A DNA stretch of 64,000 nucleotides from Candidatus Pantoea soli (GTDB lineage: Bacteria > Pseudomonadota > Gammaproteobacteria > Enterobacterales > Enterobacteriaceae). The stretch covers positions 3,286,001 to 3,350,000 of the forward strand of contig NZ_CP032702.1 of the NCBI RefSeq assembly GCF_007833795.1, written 5' to 3'. The first letter of the stretch is position 1. Each line of letters opens with the position of its first letter. Shown here one piece after another: positions 53,051 to 61,843 of this stretch. Under the pieces are notes generated by a model. The model saw only the letters and a program-made list of their open reading frames with translations. It had not been told where the DNA came from and did no database searches. Made by a program: the position numbers and the translations under genes.

Positions 53051-53314
53051 ATGAACGTAAAAACTACTATCGCCACCCTGAGTGTTCTATCTGCCCTGTC
53101 ATTTGGTGCTTTTGCAGCAGAATCTATTAATGCCGAACAGGCAGCTAATCTGCAGCCAGCGGGCACCATCAGCGTCAGCGGCATCGGGGGTTCACCGATG
53201 GAAATCCACCAGCAGCTGAACGCAAAAGCGGAACAGCAAGGCGCTAAAGCGTACCGCGTGATCGAGGCGTATAACGACAATAGCTACCACGCAACCGCTG
53301 AGCTGTATAAATAA
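53051..53314 (+). CDS. yhcN: YhcN, DUF1471 periplasmic stress protein (copy 1)
   Basis: 87 aa, the same length as E. coli YhcN and the most similar of three tandem copies (signal MNVKTTIATLSVLSALSFGAFA, mature domain SINAEQAANLQPAGTISVSG ... GSPMEIHQQLNAKAEQQGAKAYRVIEAYNDNSYHATAELYK). DUF1471 proteins are small secreted alpha/beta proteins; E. coli YhcN responds to acid and peroxide stress and affects biofilm. The exact biochemical role is unknown. Confidence 0.93.
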   Translation: MNVKTTIATLSVLSALSFGAFAAESINAEQAANLQPAGTISVSGIGGSPMEIHQQLNAKAEQQGAKAYRVIEAYNDNSYHATAELYK

Positions 53315-53402
53315 GCCAGTCCGTAAGATGCAGTGTGAACGGCGACCCGTTTGAGAGGCGTTTGCCTCTCAGGTTGCCCACCCTATTTCAGGAGAGTGAA
53401 TC

Positions 53403-53669
53403 ATGAAAACCAAATTAACGATTGCTGTACTGAGCCTGGCGTCCGTTCTGTCCTTTGGTGCCAGCGCGGCGACCCTGGTGACCAATACCCAGGCGCAAAA
53501 TCTGCAGCCACTGAACCAGACCATTAGCGTGAGCGGCGTGGACGGTGACCAGACCAATATTCGTCAGGTGCTGTCACAGAAAGCGGATGCGCAGGGCGCG
53601 AGCCACTACCGCATCATTGAAAACAATCAGGACAACACCTTCCACGTGACGGCTGAACTGTACAAATAA
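53403..53669 (+). CDS. YhcN-like DUF1471 periplasmic protein (copy 2)
   Basis: 88 aa. Signal peptide MKTKLTIAVLSLASVLSFGASA, then LVTNTQAQNLQPLNQTISVSG and the conserved KADAQGASHYRIIENN ... FHVTAELYK ending. It is the most divergent of the three copies: the GSPM motif of copies 1 and 3 is replaced by GDQT. It follows copy 1 by 88 bp on the same strand, with its own GGAG ribosome site. Confidence 0.9.
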   Translation: MKTKLTIAVLSLASVLSFGASAATLVTNTQAQNLQPLNQTISVSGVDGDQTNIRQVLSQKADAQGASHYRIIENNQDNTFHVTAELYK

Positions 53670-53776
53670 TTTTCACCTATCTGACCGGCGTTAATGCAGT
53701 CGCCGGGCAAAGATCGACGACCCGCTTACCCTGATATTTGTGCCGCAGGTTGTTGATTCTAATGAGGAGACGACAA

Positions 53777-54043
53777 ATGAACATCAAAACAACCATCGCT
53801 ACTGCCAGCCTGCTTTCTCTGTTTGCTTTCGGCGCTTCGGCGGCCCAGCTGGTAACAGAAGATACCGCGCAGAATCTGCAGCCTACCGGCCAGACCATCA
53901 CCGTAAGCGGAACCGGCGGTTCGCCTATGGATTACCGCGCCCAGCTGTCGCAGAAAGCGGATGAGCAGGGTGCCAGTGCTTACAAAGTTGTGGAAGCACG
54001 TACCGGTGACAGCTACCACATTACGGCAGAGCTGTATAAGTAA
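53777..54043 (+). CDS. YhcN-like DUF1471 periplasmic protein (copy 3)
   Basis: 88 aa from the ATG at 53777, after GAGGAGA; an in-frame upstream ATG at 53738 would spoil the signal peptide. Signal MNIKTTIATASLLSLFAFGASA, mature AQLVTEDTAQNLQPTGQTITVSGTGGSPMDYRAQLSQKADEQGA and the YHITAELYK ending. It shares QNLQP and QKAD-QGAS with copy 2 and GGSPM with copy 1. A terminator follows. Confidence 0.9.
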   Translation: MNIKTTIATASLLSLFAFGASAAQLVTEDTAQNLQPTGQTITVSGTGGSPMDYRAQLSQKADEQGASAYKVVEARTGDSYHITAELYK

Positions 54044-54070
54044 TTCCTCGTCAATTCTGACGAACCCTTT

Positions 54071-54095
54071 GGCCCCGTCTGACGGGGCCCTTTTT
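54071..54095 (+). terminator. Terminator after the yhcN triplet
   Basis: GGCCCCG-TCTGA-CGGGGCC hairpin followed by CTTTTT. It lies 27 bp after copy 3 and before the convergent yhcO. Confidence 0.9.
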
Positions 54096-54103
54096 GGCTG
54101 TGC

Positions 54104-54373
54104 TTACTGAACATTAAAGCGGAGCTGGCCCTCCAGCTCCTCTTCTGCCTCATCAAACAGCAGGATCAGCGCACCATAACGGCGTTTCTGCCCTTTCCCC
54201 AGATTAACGAACTCAATTTCCAGCGGCAGCGGCAACTGCTCGCCCGTCATGACATCCCACAAATCGTCCAGATCGTGAATGACATGATCAGTCAGGGCAA
54301 AGCGCTCACTGAACTGCCGGTAAAAATGGGCCTGATCGACAATCTCATCAAAGTCAAAACGCTCGGTTCTCAT
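54104..54373 (-). CDS. yhcO: YhcO, barstar-family protein
   Basis: 89 aa from the ATG at 54373 (E. coli YhcO 90); the open frame extends upstream to 54520 inside the preceding gene but without homology. It matches the barstar fold ([22 protein letters not shown] ... [26 protein letters not shown] ... [12 protein letters not shown]). Barstar inhibits the RNase barnase in Bacillus. No barnase-like ribonuclease gene is seen nearby, and the target of enterobacterial YhcO is unknown. It starts 17 bp after the aldehyde dehydrogenase gene, so it may be transcribed with it. Confidence 0.9.
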   Translation of the reverse strand: MRTERFDFDEIVDQAHFYRQFSERFALTDHVIHDLDDLWDVMTGEQLPLPLEIEFVNLGKGQKRRYGALILLFDEAEEELEGQLRFNVQ

Positions 54374-54390
54374 GGTGACGCCCCTTTTTT

Positions 54391-55845
54391 CTATGCCAGC
54401 CCGCCGAGATGCAGCGCTTTGACTTCCAGATACTCTTCCAGGCCAAGCACCGACCCTTCGCGTCCCAGACCGGACGCTTTTATGCCGCCAAACGGGGCCA
54501 GCTCTGTGGAAACCGCACATTCGTTAATGCCGATCATCCCGGCTTCCAGCGCGGCAGAAACGCGGAACACACGCTGCAGATTCTGCGTATAAAAATAGGC
54601 CGCCAGGCCATATTCGGTGTTATTGGCACGCGCAATCGCATCCGCTTCCTCGTCAAAACGGAAACAGGCCGCCACCGGGCCAAAGGTCTCTTCCTGCGCC
54701 AGCTTCATGCCTTCATGGGCATCGGCAATCACCGTTGGCTGCCAGAAATTTCCGCCCAGCGCGTGACGCTCGCCGCCGGTGACAATCCGCCCCCCTTTGC
54801 TTACTGCGTCCTGCACGTGCTCCTCCACCTTTTTCAGCGCCTGCGCGTCAATCAGCGGCCCGACGATCACGCCCTCTTCCATGCCGTTACCCACTTTGAG
54901 CTTGCTGACCGCGTCGGCCAGCTGATCCACAAAGCGGTCATAGATAGCATTGTGCACATAGAAACGGTTTACGCTGACGCACACCTGCCCGGCATTGCGG
55001 AATTTGTTGGCGACCGCGCCCTGCACCGCCGCCTCGATATCGGCATCGTCGAACACGATGTAAGGTGCATTGCCGCCCAGCTCCATTGACACCTTTTTCA
55101 TCGTCTCCGCTGCGTTGCGCATCAGCGTTTTGCCCACCGCCGTTGAGCCGGTAAAGGAAATCTTACGCACGGCGTGTGACGCCATAATCGCATCGCTGAT
55201 AGCGTGCGTATCGCCGGCGACAGCATTCAGCACTCCCTCCGGCACGCCGGCTTTTTGTGCCAGCGCCACCAGTGCAAAGGCACTTAGCGGGGTGTTGTTG
55301 GCGGGTTTAATAATGCCGGTACAGCCAGCGGCCAGCGCCGGCCCGAGCTTGCGCGTCAGCATCGCCATCGGGAAATTCCACGGCGTAATCGCTGCCACCA
55401 CGCCGACCGGTTCACGGGTTGCCAGAATGCGCGAGCCCGGTTTTGCCGGCGGGATGATTTCGCCGTTTGCGCGCTTCGCCTGCTCGGCAAACCACTGAAT
55501 AAAGCTGGCGGCGTATTCCACTTCACCTTCCGCTTCTTTCAGTGGCTTGCCCTGCTCCGCGGTCATCAGCTGGCCCAGCCAGCTTTTGTGCTCAATGATC
55601 AGCTGATACCAGCGCTGCAGTATTTCCGAACGCTGTTTCGCCGTTTTGTCACGCCAGGCCGGAAACGCGCGCTGCGCCGCATTGATAGCCTGCTCTGTTT
55701 CACGCTGGCCCGCTTTAGCGACCTGCGCCAGCACTTCACCGGTGGCGGGATTGGTGACGTCAAAGGTTTCGCTGGTCTGGTGCCACTGGCCGTCTGCGAA
55801 ATAACCGGTTTTGAACAGTTCGTGGTGTTGCAGAGAGGTGGACAT
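54391..55845 (-). CDS. NAD(P)-dependent succinate-semialdehyde dehydrogenase family (GabD-like)
   Basis: 484 aa from the ATG at 55845 (spacing 7 from AGGAG; the ATG immediately before is closer to the Shine-Dalgarno), similar in length to E. coli GabD (482). Aldehyde dehydrogenase motifs: [45 protein letters not shown] with the general base E255, and [15 protein letters not shown] with the catalytic C289. It oxidises an aldehyde, probably succinate semialdehyde, to the acid with NAD(P)+. Related semialdehydes cannot be excluded. In E. coli yhcO and aaeB are adjacent; this gene is inserted between them. Confidence 0.85.
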   Translation of the reverse strand: MSTSLQHHELFKTGYFADGQWHQTSETFDVTNPATGEVLAQVAKAGQRETEQAINAAQRAFPAWRDKTAKQRSEILQRWYQLIIEHKSWLGQLMTAEQGKPLKEAEGEVEYAASFIQWFAEQAKRANGEIIPPAKPGSRILATREPVGVVAAITPWNFPMAMLTRKLGPALAAGCTGIIKPANNTPLSAFALVALAQKAGVPEGVLNAVAGDTHAISDAIMASHAVRKISFTGSTAVGKTLMRNAAETMKKVSMELGGNAPYIVFDDADIEAAVQGAVANKFRNAGQVCVSVNRFYVHNAIYDRFVDQLADAVSKLKVGNGMEEGVIVGPLIDAQALKKVEEHVQDAVSKGGRIVTGGERHALGGNFWQPTVIADAHEGMKLAQEETFGPVAACFRFDEEADAIARANNTEYGLAAYFYTQNLQRVFRVSAALEAGMIGINECAVSTELAPFGGIKASGLGREGSVLGLEEYLEVKALHLGGLA

Positions 55846-55928
55846 CATTCTTCTCCTGTCGGTAAACATCCTGTCAGGAAAGTATAGATGGCAAAGTTGA
55901 CGCAATGGTTGCCGGCGCGGCAGCAAAC

Positions 55929-55953
55929 CGGCCGCTGCAGGGCGCAGCGGCCA
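55929..55953 (-). terminator. Hairpin after aaeB
   Basis: GGCCGCTGC/GCAGCGGCC stem with a 5-nt loop just after the aaeB stop. The following sequence GGTTTGC is a weak U-tract. Confidence 0.45.
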
Positions 55954-55956
55954 GTT

Positions 55957-57909
55957 TCAGATTTGGATGAGGGTGTTCTGATATTTGTCCAGCATCAGTG
56001 CCAGCCGTCTGACCGGTTCGGTGACGCTGGCGGGTGCCGCATACTGCTGCAGTTTGTCCTGATAAACCGTCAGCTCCTGCAGCAGCTGCTCAAAATACTG
56101 CCGGCGTTTGTCATCGCTGCTGGCCGAAATCACCTGGTCAGCGGTGTAACGCAGCTTGCGGTGCCAGGCGGATAAATCCGCATTCACCGGCACTTCTGCG
56201 TGACGCAGCCGCTGGTGACCAATGATCAACGTCAGCGCGATGCGGTATTTATCGATATCCCCCGGGAACAGATTCAGCAGTAAAAACAGCTGCTGGTACA
56301 GCGCCGGCAGATGGTTTTCACGGCGTCGCGCCTGATTGGTGGTCAGGGCTGCCACGGCGGCATACATAAAGCGGTTCAGCAGCTTGCGTCCGGTACGCGC
56401 TTTGGATTTATCGCGAATCAGCAGAATCACCATCATTGCGACAAAGCTGCCGATCCACTGGCCAAGCGCGTTATCCAGAAACACGTTAAGCTGAAACTTC
56501 ATCGGGTTATCCAGCACCAGCACGTTAATGGTGCCGATCAGCGCCCCCAGGGTGCCAATCTGCCGCCGCTGCACGAAAATCCCCCCGACAAAGCCCAGCA
56601 CGCCAATCGCGATGCACAGCAGCAGCGCGCTTTGCTGCGTTGCCGGCAAAATGTAAGCGAAATACAGTAAACCCAGCGGCACCGCGACCGCCATGCCATA
56701 AAAGAAGTCTTTCGCCATCATCAGCGGGTTCGGCATGCGCATGGCCAGTGCGGTAATCACCGCCAGCATCACCATGCAGCCGCTGCCGGATGTCCAGCCG
56801 GTATACAGCCAGAACAGGGAACCCAGCGCGGTAGCGACAAAGGTACGCACGCCGTTGATCATCGCATGATGGGTTTCCGCCGAACGCGCCTGAATAATCA
56901 CTTCACGCTGCAGGATGCTCTCTTCCAGCGTGGTAATGCGGCTGTTGCTTTTTACACCCTTGATCAGCAGCAGGTATTCCGTTGCCGCCCCGACCCAGCT
57001 GACGATGGTCTCCGGCGCGGTTTTGCTGCTGACGCCCATGACGCGGCGCATCACCTTCATCCGCTTATGCACATCACTGACGTTGCTGACCTCTTTTTCC
57101 AGCAGCAGACGGTATTGCGGCGGAATGTAATCCGGACGGGAGTTCTGGATCAGAAACGTTTCTGCGGCCTGCGTAATCAGCGTCAGGGAAAGGGTGTTGA
57201 GCATCTGCAGGCGACGGCTGGTGTTCTGCCAGCGCGACGACTCCATCATCAGCTGGCTGCGCATGCCGTTCAGGGCCGTGGTGCGGCGCACCAGGGCGCT
57301 CCAGGCTTTATCCACTTCCTCTTTATCTTCATGTGCCACGCACAGCTGCAGCAGCCTGTAGTGCGCCACCAGCAGCGCATCAATTTCGGCATCGATCACT
57401 TTCTTAATTGAACGCGGTGAGAACAGCATATCGGCCAGAATGGCGCACAGGATGCCGAGGACAATTTCACTGCAGCGCTCAACGGCGAACTGCGGCGCGA
57501 GGGTTAAGCCACCGCTGGCGTCGGCGGTTACCACGATAATCAGCGCGGTATACCCGGCCAGACCCAGCGCATAGGAGTTTTCCACTTTGATCAGCGAAGA
57601 GAGCCAGACGCACAGCCCGGCCCACAGGCAGCACAGCAGCAGCATGACCACCGGCGCCCGCACCGTGGCAATCATAATGGTCAGCGCGGCGATACAGCCA
57701 ATAAAGGTTCCGATGATGCGCAGCACCCCGCGGTAGCGCAGCGCCCCGGAATAGGGATCGCCCCCGGCGGCAAAAGCGGTGCCGCCGGCTACGATACCCG
57801 CCGTCATCACCGCCCAGCGCGGCGTTTCCAGATTGAAGTGAAAGCCAATCATCAGCGCAGCGACCAGCGCAAAGGTCAGCTTGACCGGGAAACGCAAAAA
57901 CTCAATCAT
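55957..57909 (-). CDS. aaeB: AaeB, p-hydroxybenzoic acid efflux pump inner-membrane subunit
   Basis: 650 aa (E. coli 655). It belongs to the FUSC/aromatic acid exporter family. Two bundles of about five to six membrane helices (about 10-160 and 350-500) are each followed by a cytoplasmic helical domain. It exports aromatic carboxylates such as p-hydroxybenzoate together with AaeA. The start lies 11 bp after aaeA, so aaeX-aaeA-aaeB is one transcript. Confidence 0.95.
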   Translation of the reverse strand: MIEFLRFPVKLTFALVAALMIGFHFNLETPRWAVMTAGIVAGGTAFAAGGDPYSGALRYRGVLRIIGTFIGCIAALTIMIATVRAPVVMLLLCCLWAGLCVWLSSLIKVENSYALGLAGYTALIIVVTADASGGLTLAPQFAVERCSEIVLGILCAILADMLFSPRSIKKVIDAEIDALLVAHYRLLQLCVAHEDKEEVDKAWSALVRRTTALNGMRSQLMMESSRWQNTSRRLQMLNTLSLTLITQAAETFLIQNSRPDYIPPQYRLLLEKEVSNVSDVHKRMKVMRRVMGVSSKTAPETIVSWVGAATEYLLLIKGVKSNSRITTLEESILQREVIIQARSAETHHAMINGVRTFVATALGSLFWLYTGWTSGSGCMVMLAVITALAMRMPNPLMMAKDFFYGMAVAVPLGLLYFAYILPATQQSALLLCIAIGVLGFVGGIFVQRRQIGTLGALIGTINVLVLDNPMKFQLNVFLDNALGQWIGSFVAMMVILLIRDKSKARTGRKLLNRFMYAAVAALTTNQARRRENHLPALYQQLFLLLNLFPGDIDKYRIALTLIIGHQRLRHAEVPVNADLSAWHRKLRYTADQVISASSDDKRRQYFEQLLQELTVYQDKLQQYAAPASVTEPVRRLALMLDKYQNTLIQI

Positions 57910-57920
57910 GCCGGCCTCGC

Positions 57921-58850
57921 TTAACCAAACTCGCGCAGGCGGTTAAAGAACTGCGCCAGCGGCGACACTTTGGTCTGGCGATCCTGCTCACCGGTGATCA
58001 CCACCGTGGCGGTGGTCCCGGCCGGGAAGCGGTTGCCGGGCTGCTGATCAAGCCGGATACGCACCGGCACGCGCTGCGCCAGGCGCACCCACTCCAGATT
58101 GGAATCAACGGTTGCCATGCCTTTGCTGTCGACGCTGCTGCTGCTGTTGGTTACACCGGCCGCCACGCTGTCCACGGTGCCGCGCAGCACAACATTACTG
58201 CCCAGCGGCGTGATTTCCGCCCGGAAGCCCGGCCGCACGCCGCTGAGTTTGGTCTCTTCCATATAAGCCAGCACGTAGTAAGAACGCTGCTGTACCAGCG
58301 CCACGGCGACGGAACCGCGGGTGATGAACTCCCCTTCATAGACGTTCAGGTTAGTGACCCAGCCGTCAGACGGCGCTTTGATGGTGGTACGATCAAGATC
58401 GATTATCGCCAGGTCACGCGTGGCCACGGCTTTCGCCAGCTGATGCTCACTGGTCTGCAGGTCGCTGTTGGATTGCTCAATCGCTTCACGCGACATCGCA
58501 CTGGTACCCAGCTGGTTGCGGCGCGCCGCTTCGCGGCGTTTTTCGCTGACCAGCGCCTGGTAATACTCGACATCCGCCTGTGCTTCATCCAGCGCTTTCT
58601 GGTAGCGCGGACGGTCGACTACAAACAGCGTGTCGCCTTTTTTCACCAGTTGGTTGTCGTGCACCGGTACGGCCGTAATCAGTCCGGTGACGTCAGGCGA
58701 AATCGCCACCACGTCAGCGGAAAATCGGGCGTCACGCGTCCACGGCGATTCGGTGTAGAACACCCAGGCGCGGAAGATGATCACCACGGCGATGATAACC
58801 AGCAGGAGCGTAATCGCGTAACGCGCGATTTTTCTTATTAGCGCTTTCAC
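57921..58850 (-). CDS. aaeA: AaeA, p-hydroxybenzoic acid efflux pump membrane-fusion subunit
   Basis: 309 aa (E. coli 310). One N-terminal membrane helix (about 12-29, [19 protein letters not shown]) is followed by a HlyD/EmrA-type periplasmic adaptor: lipoyl halves around [29 protein letters not shown] and [20 protein letters not shown], a coiled-coil hairpin between them, and a beta-barrel. It links AaeB to an outer-membrane channel. It begins 9 bp after aaeX. Confidence 0.96.
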   Translation of the reverse strand: MKALIRKIARYAITLLLVIIAVVIIFRAWVFYTESPWTRDARFSADVVAISPDVTGLITAVPVHDNQLVKKGDTLFVVDRPRYQKALDEAQADVEYYQALVSEKRREAARRNQLGTSAMSREAIEQSNSDLQTSEHQLAKAVATRDLAIIDLDRTTIKAPSDGWVTNLNVYEGEFITRGSVAVALVQQRSYYVLAYMEETKLSGVRPGFRAEITPLGSNVVLRGTVDSVAAGVTNSSSSVDSKGMATVDSNLEWVRLAQRVPVRIRLDQQPGNRFPAGTTATVVITGEQDRQTKVSPLAQFFNRLREFG

Positions 58851-58859
58851 TTAAAAACC

Positions 58860-59063
58860 TCAGACGAATAAACGGGTTACAAGGTAAAACACACAGCAAT
58901 ACAGCGCCGTGTTAAACAGTGCCGGATGCCACACCAGATCGTAAATGCCGCTGGGGGTCAGCACGCGTTTCACCAGCCAGAACAGCGCCAGCGAAACCAG
59001 TAATTCAATGAAGATGGGCGGAAAAGACAGCCCGAATACGACAAATACCGGAAGCACACTCAT
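58860..59063 (-). CDS. aaeX: AaeX, small membrane protein of the aae efflux operon
   Basis: 67 aa, as in E. coli. DUF1656 family with two membrane helices ([25 protein letters not shown] and [18 protein letters not shown]). The function is unknown. It is the first gene of the operon and faces the divergent aaeR. Confidence 0.94.
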   Translation of the reverse strand: MSVLPVFVVFGLSFPPIFIELLVSLALFWLVKRVLTPSGIYDLVWHPALFNTALYCCVFYLVTRLFV

Positions 59064-59248
59064 TTCTGATCCTTAGTTCGACCTTGCCGGATTGCACCGA
59101 TACCCGCTCGCATACCGGCTGGTATGAGAGGTAATGATCAGGGGATAACAGAGAGACTGATGGCAACATTCAGGCCGCGTTGAGCTAATCATAGCGTATC
59201 ATCAGGTAAACACGGCCGTGTGAAGGTGCGGTGAACAGACCCAGCGCG

Positions 59249-59274
59249 CGTATAGTAACGCGCTTGACTATACG
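59249..59274. promoter_or_regulatory. Inverted repeat in the aaeX-aaeR intergenic region, candidate AaeR site
   Basis: CGTATAGT and ACTATACG are perfect inverted repeats 10 bp apart. A LysR-type regulator divergent from its target usually binds such a dyad. It sits 47-72 bp before the aaeR start and about 185 bp from aaeX. Confidence 0.5.
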
Positions 59275-59286
59275 TTTTCTACATAT

Positions 59287-59302
59287 TGTGAGCTAAATCA
59301 CT
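59287..59302. promoter_or_regulatory. CRP-like site before aaeR
   Basis: TGTGAGCTAAATCACT matches TGTGA-N6-TCACA except for the last base. It lies 18 bp upstream of the aaeR start codon, so bound CRP would probably interfere with aaeR transcription or its early elongation. Confidence 0.5.
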
Positions 59303-59320
59303 TTTTAGTCAGAGTAAACA

Positions 59321-60238
59321 ATGGAACGACTGAAAGGCATGTCCATTTTCGCCAAAGTGGTTGAATTGGGTTCATTTACGGCGGCGGCGCGCCAGCTGCA
59401 ACTCAGCGTCTCGTCGGTCAGTCAGATTGTCGCCAGACTGGAAGATGAGCTGCAGGTCAAGCTGCTGAATCGCAGCACGCGCAGCCTGGGGCTGACAGAA
59501 GCCGGCAAAATCTATTATCAGGGCTGTCGCCGCATGCTGGCCGAGGCCAGCCAGGTGCATGAGCAGCTGTATGCCTTTAACAACACGCCGGTGGGCATTT
59601 TACGCATCGGCTGTTCCACCACCATGGCGCAGAATGTGCTTTCTGCCATGACCAGCGAGATGCTGCGGGAGTATCCGGGCCTGAGTGTGAACCTGATGAC
59701 CGGCATTCCGGCGCCGGATTTGATCGCCAACGGGCTGGATGTGGTGATTCGCGTCGGAGAGCTGCAGGACTCCAGTCTGTTCTCACGGCGGCTGGGGGCG
59801 ATGCCGATGGTGGTGTGCGCCGCGAAAAGTTATCTGGCGCAGCACGGCACGCCCGTCAAGCCAGGCGAAATCGATAACTTCTCCTGGCTGGAGTACAGCG
59901 TGCGCCCGGATAACACCTTTGAGCTGGTGGCGCCGGAAGGGCTGGTGACGCGCCTGACGCCGCAGGGCCGCTTTGTCACGAATGATTCACAGACGCTGAT
60001 CCGCTGGCTGAAAGCCGGGTGCGGCATCGCCTATGTCCCGCTGATGTGGGTGATTGATGAGATTACCGCCGGTGAGATTGATATCCTGTTTCCGCAGTAT
60101 CACTCCGAACCCCGCCCGGTGTATGCAGTGTATACCGAGAAAGATAAGCTGCCGCTTAAAGTACAGGTGTGCATTGATTATCTGACCGACTATTTCCGCC
60201 AGGTGGCGCAGCAGTATCAACAGCACCGCAAGGGTTAG
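59321..60238 (+). CDS. aaeR: AaeR, LysR-type regulator of the aae efflux operon
   Basis: 305 aa (E. coli 309). An N-terminal winged helix (MERLKGMSIFAKVVELGSFTAAARQLQLSVSSVSQIVARLEDELQVKLLNRSTRSLGLTEAG) is followed by a periplasmic-binding-protein-like effector domain. In E. coli it activates aaeXAB in response to aromatic carboxylic acids. It is divergent from aaeX with a dyad and a CRP-like site between them, and convergent with tldD. Confidence 0.95.
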   Translation: MERLKGMSIFAKVVELGSFTAAARQLQLSVSSVSQIVARLEDELQVKLLNRSTRSLGLTEAGKIYYQGCRRMLAEASQVHEQLYAFNNTPVGILRIGCSTTMAQNVLSAMTSEMLREYPGLSVNLMTGIPAPDLIANGLDVVIRVGELQDSSLFSRRLGAMPMVVCAAKSYLAQHGTPVKPGEIDNFSWLEYSVRPDNTFELVAPEGLVTRLTPQGRFVTNDSQTLIRWLKAGCGIAYVPLMWVIDEITAGEIDILFPQYHSEPRPVYAVYTEKDKLPLKVQVCIDYLTDYFRQVAQQYQQHRKG

Positions 60239-60283
60239 GACGCCGGGACGGCACGGTCCTCACGGCGGCGGGCGGTCGCACAT

Positions 60284-60309
60284 AAAAAAGGCCGCCCGCA
60301 GGCAGCCTT
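60284..60309 (-). terminator. Terminator after tldD
   Basis: On the minus strand, AAGGCTGCC-TGCG-GGCGGCCTT (one G-U pair) is followed by TTTT. It lies between convergent aaeR and tldD. Confidence 0.85.
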
Positions 60310-60333
60310 GATCGCTTAGCGCATCACAGCCGG

Positions 60334-61779
60334 TTAAGCCGTGCCGCCCACGGTAATTTTGTCCAGTTTCAGCGTAGGCTGCCCCACGCCGACCGGCACG
60401 CTCTGCCCTTCTTTACCGCACACGCCCACGCCTTTATCCAGCGCCAGGTCGTTACCAACCATCGAAATCTGCTGCATGGCTTCAATACCGGAACCGATCA
60501 GCGTGGCGCCTTTCACCGGTCTGGTCACTTTGCCGTTCTCGATCAGATAAGCTTCGGAGGTGGAGAACACAAACTTGCCGGAAGTGATGTCCACCTGACC
60601 GCCGCCAAAGTTAGGCGCATACAGGCCATATTCCACGCTCTCAATGATCTCTTGCGGCGTCGATTGACCGGCCAGCATATAGGTGTTGGTCATGCGCGGC
60701 ATCGGCAGATGCGCATAGGATTCACGCCGGCCGTTACCGGTAGGCGGCACGCCCATCAGCCGCGCGTTAAGCTTATCCTGCATGTAGCCTTTCAGAATGC
60801 CGTTCTCAATCAGCACGTTGTACTGTCCTGGCACCCCTTCGTCATCCACCGCCAGCGAACCGCGCAGCCCTTCGATGGTGCCGTCATCGACCACGGTGCA
60901 CAGCTCTGATGCCACCAGCTGGCCCATTTTGCCGCTGAACACCGAGGTTTCGCGGCGGTTGAAATCGCCTTCCAGTCCGTGACCGACCGCTTCATGCAGC
61001 AGTACGCCAGGCCAGCCTGCGCCCAGCACCACCGGCAGGGTACCGGCTGGTGCCGCGACCGCCGACAGGTTAACCAGTGCCAGACGCACGGCTTCCCGCG
61101 CCCAGGCATCCGCACGCACTTCGCCGCTTTCATCGGCAAGGAAAAATTCATAACCGGTACGTGCGCCGCCGCCACTGGCGCCGCGTTCGCGCTTGCCCTG
61201 ATCCTCGACCTGCACGCTGATGGAGAGGCGCACCAGCGGACGGATATCCGCGGCCAGCGTACCGTCGGTGGCGGCGACCAGCACCTGCTCATAAACGCCG
61301 CTGAGGCTGGCGTTGACCTCCTGCACGCGCGGGTCAGCGGCACGCGCCACCTGATCCACCCGATGTAACAGCGCGATTTTGTCTTCACGCGACAGGCTAT
61401 CCAGCGGATTCACCGGCGCGTAGAGTGCGCGGTTCATTACCGCTGAAAGCGTGTGCGCGGTGCCGTTACCCTGCTCACGCACAATACTGCGCGCCGCTTC
61501 CGAAGACTGACGCAGGGCATTCAGGGTGATCTGATCGGCGTAGGCGAAACCGGTTTTTTCACCGCTTATCGCACGCACGCCAACGCCCTGATCGATATGA
61601 TAAGAGCCATCTTTAATGATTTTATCTTCCAGCACCCAGGATTCATGGAAGCTGGACTGGAAGTAGAGATCGGCATAATCCAGACGACGTTCTGAAAGCT
61701 GCCCTAACAGGGAAAAAAGGTCCTGCTGATTAATGCTGTTCGCAGCTAGTAACTGCTCACTTACCAGATTCAGAGTCAT
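60334..61779 (-). CDS. tldD: TldD, metalloprotease subunit
   Basis: 481 aa, as in E. coli. The zinc motif HEAVGH is at 262-267 in [18 protein letters not shown]. With TldE (PmbA) it forms a cytoplasmic protease that cuts unfolded peptides. It is required for microcin B17 maturation and for degrading the CcdA antitoxin in E. coli. It follows yhdP with a 64-bp gap, as in E. coli. Confidence 0.96.
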   Translation of the reverse strand: MTLNLVSEQLLAANSINQQDLFSLLGQLSERRLDYADLYFQSSFHESWVLEDKIIKDGSYHIDQGVGVRAISGEKTGFAYADQITLNALRQSSEAARSIVREQGNGTAHTLSAVMNRALYAPVNPLDSLSREDKIALLHRVDQVARAADPRVQEVNASLSGVYEQVLVAATDGTLAADIRPLVRLSISVQVEDQGKRERGASGGGARTGYEFFLADESGEVRADAWAREAVRLALVNLSAVAAPAGTLPVVLGAGWPGVLLHEAVGHGLEGDFNRRETSVFSGKMGQLVASELCTVVDDGTIEGLRGSLAVDDEGVPGQYNVLIENGILKGYMQDKLNARLMGVPPTGNGRRESYAHLPMPRMTNTYMLAGQSTPQEIIESVEYGLYAPNFGGGQVDITSGKFVFSTSEAYLIENGKVTRPVKGATLIGSGIEAMQQISMVGNDLALDKGVGVCGKEGQSVPVGVGQPTLKLDKITVGGTA

Positions 61780-61843
61780 CGTTTCTCACTCATTATGTGC
61801 TCGGATAGTCATAGCCTGCGGCAATTCCCCGGCGGCGTCAAAT

